Assembly: GCA_031216445.1 (NCBI GenBank)
Contig: CM062201.1
Coordinates: 186,001 to 250,000 of the forward strand
Direction: 5' to 3'
DNA length: 64,000 nt
Source of the DNA: Lateolabrax maculatus
Lineage: Eukaryota > Chordata > Actinopteri > Acropomatiformes > Lateolabracidae
The notes beneath the pieces are model-generated. The model searched no databases. It saw only the letters and a list, made by a program, of their open reading frames with translations, and was not told the origin of the DNA. The translations under genes were made by a program, and so were the position numbers. Numbering within the stretch: the first letter of the stretch is position 1; every line of letters begins with the position of its first letter. Positions 46,995 through 58,708 of this stretch are shown here, piece by piece.

Positions 46995-49763
46995 CTAACC
47001 CAGTAGACTGTTCTTCAAAGTTAACAGTTTTGGTGGGAGGTTTTCTTTCCCAGTCCAAGCATCACAGTCTGAATGAAGTTGAGTGTATTTGCCATGCATT
47101 TTGGGTAATCCAAATGCAAAGCATATGTAAGCCCAAATAACAGACAAACTGCCTGAGGCAAGTTTTTTTATATGATCCATGATGATACCTCCCTCCAGAA
47201 TGATGGCAGTGGAGATGGGCTGGAGGTCTACTGAACTTGGACCCTCATGAGGATTATCTTCACTGACAACTGTCAGCACACCGACAGTGCATTCTAGGGC
47301 CTCGTCTCTCGCTGTACCCTACAAAGACACACACACACATTCTTCAGCATGGCAATTTATGCTCTTCTAAACATTCATTTTTAATGTTGAAAGCATTTGC
47401 TAGGGAATATGGTTTTAAATATGTGTTCACACTGGATTGTTACAATATAACCAACAAAATAAATGTGGTATGATTAAACTAAAGCTATGGTCCACAAGGT
47501 CCATATATTCTTAAACAGTGACACTGACTTTTCAGCCTGGACTCCTGCTCCTTAGATTTACAATTAATTAATGTGTACAACGTTTATGTGGCAAATTTCA
47601 TTTTTATTTACTGGCTGTTTAAATACCTCTCAGATTAGCTGTGGAGGAATTGCCATACAAAATACATCAATCACTGTACAAAATGTATATTGTATATTGT
47701 GCAGATAAAATTACATCTTCTATGTCAGCACAGATATAGTTCTATTTTAATGCAGACCAAACTTTTTCTTATGTGCAAGTACTTACAGAGCATGTCTTGA
47801 AGAATTCACTGGAGTCGTCACCAAGTAAAATAGGAATGCCTTTGAGGACAACAGAGCGAAGTACTGTCACGTCTGGTGTCTAATGATACACAGAGAGAGA
47901 AAAGACCAGTTAACAGAGTAATTTGCAAGGCACAAGCACAAGTCAGACAGGAAATAGAATAGGTTGGGCTGGATCATCTCATTTAGAACTTGATTGATGA
48001 ACTATCACACAGATCAAAAGCAAAATTAACCTACTAACCATCCAGCTCATGTGCTGCATCAGCTCACTGAGCTTCTGGCCAACAGTTCCCCTTCTTGTTT
48101 TGAAAAGTTCAATGAAACGTGGGGTATACTGGTCCAGAGCCTCAAAGAAGTCTCCCTCAAGATTCTTACTTGCGATTCTGTTGAACTCAGCAAACACCTG
48201 AAAAGTAGAGAGAGGGGTGGGTAGGGATGGAGAGATGGCAGAAGTGTTAACATTCCAACAAGTGTGTTTGGATTTCTAGCCACACACCTTGAATTTCTTT
48301 TTGATAGGCATTATTTTATTGGTTGAGAACAAAAATAGTTTACCTGTCTGTGAAGAGTGCTGGCCATCGTTCAACAATGTTCTGTACAGCAGGTTCCTTT
48401 TTTCTACAATTTCTTGTCTGCGTAGTGGGAATGATTGGTCCATCATTTGTGAGATGAGAGTGCCATTGGGTTGTTTCTTCTTCATTTCTTCCACGAGAAC
48501 CTTTCTGGCATTTTCAAGGCTTGTTTCATCATGTCCTTCAGGTAAGTTAGGTAGGTAGTTTGCTTCACCTCTTTTTGGCCGTTTGATATTCTTGCTTGAG
48601 GATTCTCCTTCTGGGTTGCCTTTACTTCTTTTGCCTCCATTGATTGCTACATCCTCACATCCAGCTTTTTGAAGCTTTGTGCGATAATTTAAGGCTGTTT
48701 TTCCAGCCATACCATCTGTGTGGTCCAGGCTCAGTGAGGCAGGGGTGTTTGCTAATTAGTGCTTTTGCAACACTGCTGAAGTCATCATCTTTAGGGTAAG
48801 CCTTGAAACTGTACATCGTCTCAGCAAGCTTTTCTAGTATGTCATGCTTCATATCTCGTGGTAGAGTCATACGTGTTCCATCCTTCATAAAGGCAAGATC
48901 TGCCTGTCTGAGTCTATAGTCAACATCAACTGAGAAATTGGGTATGTCAAAGAAATCTGGCCACTGTTGTCTTAGCGATGGTGATGCTCTTCCTGTCGAC
49001 AGGATCTCAGCGTCTGCTGTGCTGCACTCAGTGTCTGATGTTGTGGTGGGTGATGACAATGCGGTTAAATGGAGAGTCACAAGAGGGATGATTTTGAGCG
49101 TAGCTCTTTCAGGTAAATCAGTTATTTCAGTCAAATTGCAGAGGGCATTATGGAAGTCTTGATCTTCATACTGCAGTTTAAAGTCATACTGCAGTGACAG
49201 TTTATCTACCAGTTGCACTTTTAATTCTTCAATAGACTGTGGTCTCTCATGTAAAGTCAACTTCCTGATATCATCTTCAGCGATGATGAGTAGAGCAAGC
49301 TGAATGGAATGAAGAGAGGAGCGATATTTAGGGTGTAGATTTCCAAGTACCCAGTAGATGGCAGCTTGTGTTTCTTTCTGGAGGTTCCCAAGGGCTTAGC
49401 CACCTCAAAATCATCTATGTACAAGAAAAGAGCAATCCTGAATTCTTCCTCTGTCAAGAGAGAATTGTCTTTAAACCGGTAACCATCCCTGTGAGATCTG
49501 TATCCTTGTGACAAATTTGTCTCAGATGACATGGCCTTATCTAAGATTTCTCCATTGTTTAGTAATGTCTGCAGCATTTTTAGTATGGGGATATACACAA
49601 CTGTCTGCCTGTCATTTTTTAGGACAAACTCAATAGGCGTCACCACTGAGAATTCTTTTCAAATGTATGATGTTCGCTTGCTAGTGGTTGACAATGACCC
49701 CCTAGTAGAAGTGAATTTCAGGAATACATTATTCTCAGTAAATACTTTAGCTATCTCACTCAC
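46995..49763 (-). pseudogene. Transposase remnant plus SAMD3-like exons, unit 8
   Basis: Exon 4 48039-48197, exon 6 46995-47318. +TT is in exon 3 (near 48400). The exon 4 donor is changed from GTAAGT to GTTAGT (near 48037), private to this unit. His for Asn (TLHERP) and Ala for Thr (TADAEIL) are shared with units 9 and 10. Confidence 0.6.
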
Positions 49764-50495
49764 TTAAGAGTCCTCAACATCTCCACAATGTTGATTTAGT
49801 ATTTTTCCAACCGAGGTATGTAACAATGGCTGTGAAAGCACATAAATTTGGTTGATCTGCTCTATAACTTCTTGCAGGGCATTTTCAGAGATGTTAAGAA
49901 TCGATGACATTTTCAGAAAAACAGCAGCTACATTATGTTCCAACTGACTCTCCAAGTCTCCCACATCTTCATTGAGCTCAGTAACCTCAAACTCAACCTG
50001 ATCAGTTTCAGGGGCACTATCCTCAGGTTGAATATTTATATTAGGTGGAGGTACCTCAAGTACATTATGTGACACAATTTCAGGTTTGAATGCCATCTTA
50101 TTGTGGTCTTGATGTTCTTTGCTTTTATGTGCATTAAAGGTTGAATAAACATTGCTCTGAAAGCTACAGCCTTGATATGGACAGGAAACCTTTTGCTTCA
50201 GCTTCAAATGTCTTCGTAAATGGGTAAAAAAGTCAGCTCCAGTGCAAGGCTCCACAAAGTCACACAGCTGACAATGGAAAGCAGTTTCACCCACGTTCCC
50301 CAGGTCCTTTTGAGTGTGCCATGTTGATAAGTGGACTTTGAGTGCATTGAAAGATTTAAATGTGCACAGGCACTCCTTATAAAGGCACGGTAGTGGTGAT
50401 ATTCGAGTGTGGCACCCGTGTTTTAAGCGGTAATGCTTAAGTAAGAAGCACCTCTTTTCAGCACAAAATGTGCAGTACTTACACAACCACTGCAT
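49764..50495 (-). CDS. Four-zinc-finger ORF, unit 8
   Basis: Open over 243 codons; the protein is the same as in units 1, 2, 7 and 9 by eye. Confidence 0.45.
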   Translation of the reverse strand: MQWLCKYCTFCAEKRCFLLKHYRLKHGCHTRISPLPCLYKECLCTFKSFNALKVHLSTWHTQKDLGNVGETAFHCQLCDFVEPCTGADFFTHLRRHLKLKQKVSCPYQGCSFQSNVYSTFNAHKSKEHQDHNKMAFKPEIVSHNVLEVPPPNINIQPEDSAPETDQVEFEVTELNEDVGDLESQLEHNVAAVFLKMSSILNISENALQEVIEQINQIYVLSQPLLHTSVGKILNQHCGDVEDS

Positions 50496-50642
50496 AGGAA
50501 GTTTTTTGTCTTCTTGAAAAATCTGAAAAGAAAAGATCATTTTAGCATCAAGCCCGGCAAAATAGAAACAAAAAACAAAAACACTAACATGCAGTATCAG
50601 ACTTGAAATACCAGAGCAACAGAAAAAAACCTTCCTTGCAAA

Positions 50643-51486
50643 ATTGTCTCAGCTACAAACGCAGGTCGGAAAAATGGTGACCACCAGACTGCTTGAAGGC
50701 GTCTCAACACCTCCCCACTTGTGCAATGGTCCTGACCATGCGCACTACGTGTAGCAACCTGTACCAAAGATGTTGGGAGGACAATATGTCCATGTGCACT
50801 TCGCCATAGCCCATGTGATGGACCTTCTTCAGTGATTATACTTGCCCCCCTTTTTGCCCATACAGAATGTGCATATGGACTTGCCTGATGTTGTGCTGCT
50901 ATTACATAGCAGCACATATATATAGCTCATATATAAGTTTGTCAGTGGTTCACAATCTCCAGCTACTAGCAGTGGTCCTATACAGGTGGGTGTAGCTATG
51001 CGTTTTGCGGCTTCATCTGCTAAGTTGTTGCCTTTAGCTATCAGGGAATTCGTTTTTTGATGAGCTACGCATTTAATGATGGCTAACACTTTTGGATGGT
51101 GTATGGCTTCTAGTAAAGCTGAGATGGCAGAAATGACGACATGTGTCTCACCGTTTGTGGTTTGGGAGCTTTCGATACTGCCTCAATTTGTGAGGGCACT
51201 ATAGCTCATTTAGTGCCACAGAGTTGTCTACCTAAGTATTCAACCTGTGTCTGGCAAAACTGTAATTTATTTTTACTCACCTTGTGAGCCCCCTTTTATA
51301 AAGCCATCAGGGCTGAGACTGAGTCTTGTGCACATTGAGCTTTGGAGGTGCTACATATCAAGAGATCATCTACATATTGTAGTACTGTACTGGACACGTC
51401 TAGGTGTTGCAGGTCATTAGCCAATACTCGACTGAATATTGAGGGACTTTCAACATAGCTCTGCGGGAGACGTGTGTACGTATACT
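50643..51486 (-). pseudogene. ERV pol fragment with extra stop, unit 8
   Basis: A private C-to-A on the plus strand turns Glu into TAA (51296-51298) inside the RT part, after the YVDD motif. The TA tract has shrunk to CATATATAAG, so the RNase H and integrase codons run together in one 86-codon frame (50829-51089). Confidence 0.75.
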
Positions 51487-52837
51487 CACTGTAAAATCTA
51501 ATTAGTTGACCTTACTTAAAAAAAGTATGCAAACTCGTTGCAAATTAAGCAAAGTAATCTTAAGAATAGTGAGTTAGAAAAGCTTGTTTATTTTAAGTGT
51601 GCAGTACCAAATCAAGTAGTACAACTAAAAAAAAAAAAAAAAAGTTCATGTAACTTAATAGCCATGCTTAGTGTTAACTTAATTTTTTCATTTTGTGTGG
51701 ACTGCTTGATACAAATTTAACCCCACTTAGAATTATGATACCTACTACTTACTACTCACTCATTTTTTTTCAGTTAATTTCAGTTCAGTTAAATTAAACA
51801 AACCAATTTCCTTGAATGGGTCCTTGTCCTTCTCCCATTTCTTATCTATTTTAGCTGTTATTACCTAATAAAGGGAAAAACACCACAAACATATACTTTA
51901 AAAGAACACTCACTGGGTTTGTTCAGCTGCATTACAACATTTATTAAAAAAATAATTGCATCACTGACAGATCTAGACTGAACAATAAATGTTCGATATT
52001 GTTACTTTTGATTCCAATTCTCCAATATAAAATGTGTGTTTTATCACTCATGTAATAACCTTACAATAAACAATAAAATGACTGTTCTCTATCCTCTTGT
52101 CATATTTAATGTATTTTAAAGCTAGTTGCAAAATTGCTCATAGTGTGATCTATATCTGTTAGGCTATTGTAATAACAATATGCATTAAATCTATTATTCA
52201 GCCTCAAGTGTTCTGTTCCCAAGTATCACTTTCTTGTACATTCAAGTACAAAACAGCAGCTAAACAACAAACTTGTGGTTTGATTTGACTGTAGAACATG
52301 ACATGGACATGGCAAAAATAAAACCACATTTTTGTGAGCTAATTCTATGCATGTAACAGTCTCACAATATTAAACAGGTAAACACCTGATAATTACAGGA
52401 CTTCAGTGCATGCAAAATCATTGCATTTCTGATCAAAACTGAAAGTACAACAAATGCTTTTGTGTCCCAAAGCGAGCATCAGTCCAAGGTTTAAACCAAC
52501 ACAGAAAAACATCACTCCTTGGGTTTTGTATTTGTACTACATTATAACTACTATAATTAAAAGTTTTCCCAAAACACAAATGTAAACAGGTCAACCTTGC
52601 TAGGTTCCTTTCTGACAACATTATCTAACAACTCTTTGCAACACAAGGTGGCGCTATTTCCACCATTAGCATACTAGCATAACATGGTACACTTTAATAG
52701 AATTTTTTTTTTTTTTGAGATCATAAACAAGCCAGCTCAGTTGCATGAAAGCATAAAACTTTCTCTGATAACAGGAGAACATTAACTGCTGCATAATTTA
52801 CAAAGTGCTATCTGACAGCTGATGGCTCTTTACTGGT

Positions 52838-55606
52838 CTAACCCAGTAGACTGTTCTTCAAAGTTAACAGTTTTGGTGGGAGGTTTTCTTTCCCAGTCCA
52901 AGCATCACAGTCTGAATGAAGTTGAGTGTATTTGCCATGCATTTTGGGTAATCCAAATGCAAAGCATATGTAAGCCCAAATAACAGACAAACTGCCTGAG
53001 GCAAGTTTTTTTATATGATCCATGATGATACCTCCCTCCAGAATGATGGCAGTGGAGATGGGCTGGAGGTCTACTGAACTTGGACCCTCATGAGGATTAT
53101 CTTCACTGACAACTGTCAGCACACCGACAGTGCATTCTAGGGCCTCGTCTCTCGCTGTACCCTACAAAGACACACACACACATTCTTCAGCATGGCAATT
53201 TATGCTCTTCTAAACATTCATTTTTAATGTTGAAAGCATTTGCTAGGGAATATGGTTTTAAATATGTGTTCACACTGGATTGTTACAATATAACCAACAA
53301 AATAAATGTGGTATGATTAAACTAAAGCTATGGTCCACAAGGTCCATATATTCTTAAACAGTGACACTGACTTTTCAGCCTGGACTCCTGCTCCTTAGAT
53401 TTACAATTAATTAATGTGTACAACGTTTATGTGGCAAATTTCATTTTTATTTACTGGCTGTTTAAATACCTCTCAGATTAGCTGTGGAGGAATTGCCATA
53501 CAAAATACATCAATCACTGTACAAAATGTATATTGTATATTGTGCAGATAAAATTACATCTTCTATGTCAGCACAGATATAGTTCTATTTTAATGCAGAC
53601 CAAACTTTTTCTTATGTGCAAGTACTTACAGAGCATGTCTTGAAGAATTCACTGGAGTCGTCACCAAGTAAAATAGGAATGCCTTTGAGGACAACAGAGC
53701 GAAGTACTGTCACGTCTGGTGTCTAATGATACACAGAGAGAGAAAAGACCAGTTAACAGAGTAATTTGCAAGGCACAAGCACAAGTCAGACAGGAAATAG
53801 AATAGGTTGGGCTGGATCATCTCATTTAGAACTTGATTGATGAACTATCACACAGATCAAAAGCAAAATTAACCTACTTACCATCCAGCTCATGTGCTGC
53901 ATCAGCTCACTGAGCTTCTGGCCAACAGTTCCCCTTCTTGTTTTGAAAAGTTCAATGAAACGTGGGGTATACTGGTCCAGAGCCTCAAAGAAGTCTCCCT
54001 CAAGATTCTTACTTGCGATTCTGTTGAACTCAGCAAACACCTGAAAAGTAGAGAGAGGGGTGGGTAGGGATGGAGAGATGGCAGAAGTGTTAACATTCCA
54101 ACAAGTGTGTTTGGATTTCTAGCCACACACCTTGAATTTCTTTTTGATAGGCATTATTTTATTGGTTGAGAACAAAAATAGTTTACCTGTCTGTGAAGAG
54201 TGCTGGCCATCGTTCAACAATGTTCTGTACAGCAGGTTCCTTTTTTCTACAATTTCTTGTCTGCGTAGTGGGAATGATTGGTCCATCATTTGTGAGATGA
54301 GAGTGCCATTGGGTTGTTTCTTCTTCATTTCTTCCACGAGAACCTTTCTGGCATTTTCAAGGCTTGTTTCATCATGTCCTTCAGGTAAGTTAGGTAGGTA
54401 GTTTGCTTCACCTCTTTTTGGCCGTTTGATATTCTTGCTTGAGGATTCTCCTTCTGGGTTGCCTTTACTTCTTTTGCCTCCATTGATTGCTACATCCTCA
54501 CATCCAGCTTTTTGAAGCTTTGTGCGATAATTTAAGGCTGTTTTTCCAGCCATACCATCTGTGTGGTCCAGGCTCAGTGAGGCAGGGGTGTTTGCTAATT
54601 AGTGCTTTTGCAACACTGCTGAAGTCATCATCTTTAGGGTAAGCCTTGAAACTGTACATCGTCTCAGCAAGCTTTTCTAGTATGTCATGCTTCATATCTC
54701 GTGGTAGAGTCATACGTGTTCCATCCTTCATAAAGGCAAGATCTGCCTGTCTGAGTCTATAGTCAACATCAACTGAGAAATTGGGTATGTCAAAGAAATC
54801 TGGCCACTGTTGTCTTAGCGATGGTGATGCTCTTCCTGTCGACAGGATCTCAGCGTCTGCTGTGCTGCACTCAGTGTCTGATGTTGTGGTGGGTGATGAC
54901 AATGCGGTTAAATGGAGAGTCACAAGAGGGATGATTTTGAGCGTAGCTCTTTCAGGTAAATCAGTTATTTCAGTCAAATTGCAGAGGGCATTATGGAAGT
55001 CTTGATCTTCATACTGCAGTTTAAAGTCATACTGCAGTGACAGTTTATCTACCAGTTGCACTTTTAATTCTTCAATAGACTGTGGTCTCTCATGTAAAGT
55101 CAACTTCCTGATATCATCTTCAGCGATGATGAGTAGAGCAAGCTGAATGGAATGAAGAGAGGAGCGATATTTAGGGTGTAGATTTCCAAGTACCCAGTAG
55201 ATGGCAGCTTGTGTTTCTTTCTGGAGGTTCCCAAGGGCTTAGCCACCTCAAAATCATCTATGTACAAGAAAAGAGCAATCCTGAATTCTTCCTCTGTCAA
55301 GAGAGAATTGTCTTTAAACCGGTAACCATCCCTGTGAGATCTGTATCCTTGTGACAAATTTGTCTCAGATGACATGGCCTTATCTAAAATTTCTCCATTG
55401 TTTAGTAATGTCTGCAGCATTTTTAGTATGGGGATATACACAACTGTCTGCCTGTCATTTTTTAGGACAAACTCAATAGGCGTCACCACTGAGAATTCTT
55501 TTCAAATGTATGATGTTCGCTTGCTAGTGGTTGACAATGACCCCCTAGTAGAAGTGAATTTCAGGAATACATTATTCTCAGTAAATACTTTAGCTATCTC
55601 ACTCAC
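52838..55606 (-). pseudogene. Transposase remnant plus SAMD3-like exons, unit 9
   Basis: Exon 4 53882-54040 with an intact donor, exon 6 52838-53161, +TT in exon 3 (near 54243). Same TLHERP and TADAEIL variants as units 8 and 10. Confidence 0.6.
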
Positions 55607-56338
55607 TTAAGAGTCCTCAACATCTCCACAATGTTGATTTAGTATTTTTCCAACCGAGGTATGTAACAATGGCTGTGAAAGCACATAAATTTGGTTGATC
55701 TGCTCTATAACTTCTTGCAGGGCATTTTCAGAGATGTTAAGAATCGATGACATTTTCAGAAAAACAGCAGCTACATTATGTTCCAACTGACTCTCCAAGT
55801 CTCCCACATCTTCATTGAGCTCAGTAACCTCAAACTCAACCTGATCAGTTTCAGGGGCACTATCCTCAGGTTGAATATTTATATTAGGTGGAGGTACCTC
55901 AAGTACATTATGTGACACAATTTCAGGTTTGAATGCCATCTTATTGTGGTCTTGATGTTCTTTGCTTTTATGTGCATTAAAGGTTGAATAAACATTGCTC
56001 TGAAAGCTACAGCCTTGATATGGACAGGAAACCTTTTGCTTCAGCTTCAAATGTCTTCGTAAATGGGTAAAAAAGTCAGCTCCAGTGCAAGGCTCCACAA
56101 AGTCACACAGCTGACAATGGAAAGCAGTTTCACCCACGTTCCCCAGGTCCTTTTGAGTGTGCCATGTTGATAAGTGGACTTTGAGTGCATTGAAAGATTT
56201 AAATGTGCACAGGCACTCCTTATAAAGGCACGGTAGTGGTGATATTCGAGTGTGGCACCCGTGTTTTAAGCGGTAATGCTTAAGTAAGAAGCACCTCTTT
56301 TCAGCACAAAATGTGCAGTACTTACACAACCACTGCAT
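55607..56338 (-). CDS. Four-zinc-finger ORF, unit 9
   Basis: Open over 243 codons with no amino-acid change from units 1, 2, 7 and 8 by eye. Confidence 0.45.
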   Translation of the reverse strand: MQWLCKYCTFCAEKRCFLLKHYRLKHGCHTRISPLPCLYKECLCTFKSFNALKVHLSTWHTQKDLGNVGETAFHCQLCDFVEPCTGADFFTHLRRHLKLKQKVSCPYQGCSFQSNVYSTFNAHKSKEHQDHNKMAFKPEIVSHNVLEVPPPNINIQPEDSAPETDQVEFEVTELNEDVGDLESQLEHNVAAVFLKMSSILNISENALQEVIEQINQIYVLSQPLLHTSVGKILNQHCGDVEDS

Positions 56339-56485
56339 AGGAAGTTTTTTGTCTTCTTGAAAAATCTGAAAAGAAAAGATCATTTTAGCATCAAGCCCGG
56401 CAAAATAGAAACAAAAAACAAAAACACTAACATGCAGTATCAGACTTGAAATACCAGAGCAACAGAAAAAAACCTTCCTTGCAAA

Positions 56486-56768
56486 ATTGTCTCAGCTACA
56501 AACGCAGGTCGGAAAAATGGTGACCACCAGACTGCTTGAAGGCGTCTCAACACCTCCCCACTTGTGCAATGGTCCTGACCATGCGCACTACGTGTAGCAA
56601 CCTGTACCAAAGATGTTGGGAGGACAATATGTCCATGTGCACTTCGCCATAGCCCATGTGATGGACCTTCTTCAGTGATTATACTTGCCCCCCTTTTTGC
56701 CCATACAGAATGTGCATATGGACTTGCCTGATGTTGTGCTGCTATTACATAGCAGCACATATATATAG

Positions 56769-56803
<35 letters not shown>

Positions 56804-57357
56804 TATATATATAAGTTTGTCAGTGTTCTCCAGCTACTAGCAGTGGTCCTATACAGGTGGGTGTAGCTATGCGTTTTGCGGCTTCATCTGCTAAGTTGTT
56901 GCCTTTAGCTATCAGGGAATTCGTTTTTTGATGAGCTACGCATTTAATGATGGCTAACACTTTTGGATGGTGTATGGCTTCTAGTAAAGCTGAGATGGCA
57001 GAAATGACGACATGTGTCTCACCGTTTGTGGTTTGGGAGCTTTCGATACTGCCTCAATTTGTGAGGGCACTATAGCTCATTTAGTGCCACAGAGTTGTCT
57101 ACCTAAGTATTCAACCTGTGTCTGGCAAAACTGTAATTTATTTTTACTCACCTTGTGAGCCCCCTTTTCTAAAGCCATCAGGGCTGAGACTGAGTCTTGT
57201 GCACATTGAGCTTTGGAGGTGCTACATATCAAGAGATCATCTACATATTGTAGTACTGTACTGGACACGTCTAGGTGTTGCAGGTCATTAGCCAATACTC
57301 GACTGAATATTGAGGGACTTTCAACATAGCTCTGCGGGAGACGTGTGTACGTATACT
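56486..57357 (-). pseudogene. ERV pol fragment, unit 9
   Basis: RT YVDD part 57077-57295. A 7-base deletion at about 56825 (CAGTGTTCTCC) shifts the RNase H tail frame. Integrase N-part from 56760 down. It ends at the left transposon terminus at 57358, the start of the second long element. Confidence 0.75.
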
Positions 57358-58708
57358 CACTGTAAAATCTAATTAGTTGACCTTACTTAAAAAAAGTATG
57401 CAAACTCGTTGCAAATTAAGCAAAGTAATCTTAAGAATAGTGAGTTAGAAAAGCTTGTTTATTTTAAGTGTGCAGTACCAAATCAAGTAGTACAACTAAA
57501 AAAAAAAAAAAAAAGTTCATGTAACTTAATAGCCATGCTTAGTGTTAACTTAATTTTTTCATTTTGTGTGGACTGCTTGATACAAATTTAACCCCACTTA
57601 GAATTATGATACCTACTACTTACTACTCACTCATTTTTTTTCAGTTCATTTCAGTTCAGTTAAATTAAACAAACCAATTTCCTTGAATGGGTCCTTGTCC
57701 TTCTCCCATTTCTTATCTATTTTAGCTGTTATTACCTAATAAAGGGAAAAACACCACAAACATATACTTTAAAAGAACACTCACTGGGTTTGTTCAGCTG
57801 CATTACAACATTTATTAAAAAAATAATTGCATCACTGACAGATCTAGACTGAACAATAAATGTTCGATATTGTTACTTTTGATTCCAATTCTCCAATATA
57901 AAATGTGTGTTTTATCACTCATGTAATAACCTTACAATAAACAATAAAATGACTGTTCTCTATCCTCTTGTCATATTTAATGTATTTTAAAGCTAGTTGC
58001 AAAATTGCTCATAGTGTGATCTATGTCTGTTAGGCTATTGTAATAACAATATGCATTAAATCTATTATTCAGCCTCAAGTGTTCTGTTCCCAAGTATCAC
58101 TTTCTTGTACATTCAAGTACAAAACAGCAGCTAAACAACAAACTTGTGGTTTGATTTGACTGTAGAACATGACATGGACATGGCAAAAATAAAACCACAT
58201 TTTTGTGAGCTAATTCTATGCATGTAACAGTCTCACAATATTAAACAGGTAAACACCTGATAATTACAGGACTTCAGTGCATGCAAAATCATTGCATTTC
58301 TGATCAAAACTGAAAGTACAACAAATGCTTTTGTGTCCCAAAGCGAGCATCAGTCCAAGGTTTAAACCAACACAGAAAAACATCACTCCTTGGGTTTTGT
58401 ATTTGTACTACATTATAACTACTATAATTAAAAGTTTTCCCAAAACACAAATGTAAACAGGTCAACCTTGCTAGGTTCCTTTCTGACAACATTATCTAAC
58501 AACTCTTTGCAACACAAGGTGGCGCTATTTCCACCATTAGCATACTAGCATAACATGGTACACTTTAATAGAATTTTTTTTTTTTTTGAGATCATAAACA
58601 AGCCAGCTCAGTTGCATGAAAGCATAAAACTTTCTCTGATAACAGGAGAACATTAACTGCTGCATAATTTACAAAGTGCTATCTGACAGCTGATGGCTCT
58701 TTACTGGT

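Larger units (their letters stand above)
46612..52454. repeat. Tandem macro-repeat unit 8 (short type)
   Basis: At 5843 bases this is the shortest unit, because the TA tract has collapsed to a few repeats at about 50928. It shares H-for-N (TLHERP), A-for-T (TADAEIL) and the +TT frameshift with units 9 and 10. Private changes are a damaged exon 4 splice donor and a stop in the RT fragment. Confidence 0.97.
52455..58325. repeat. Tandem macro-repeat unit 9 (short type)
   Basis: Short unit of 5871 bases, very close to units 8 and 10 across the gene part. A private 7-base deletion just after the TA tract (near 56825) breaks the RNase H fragment. Confidence 0.97.
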
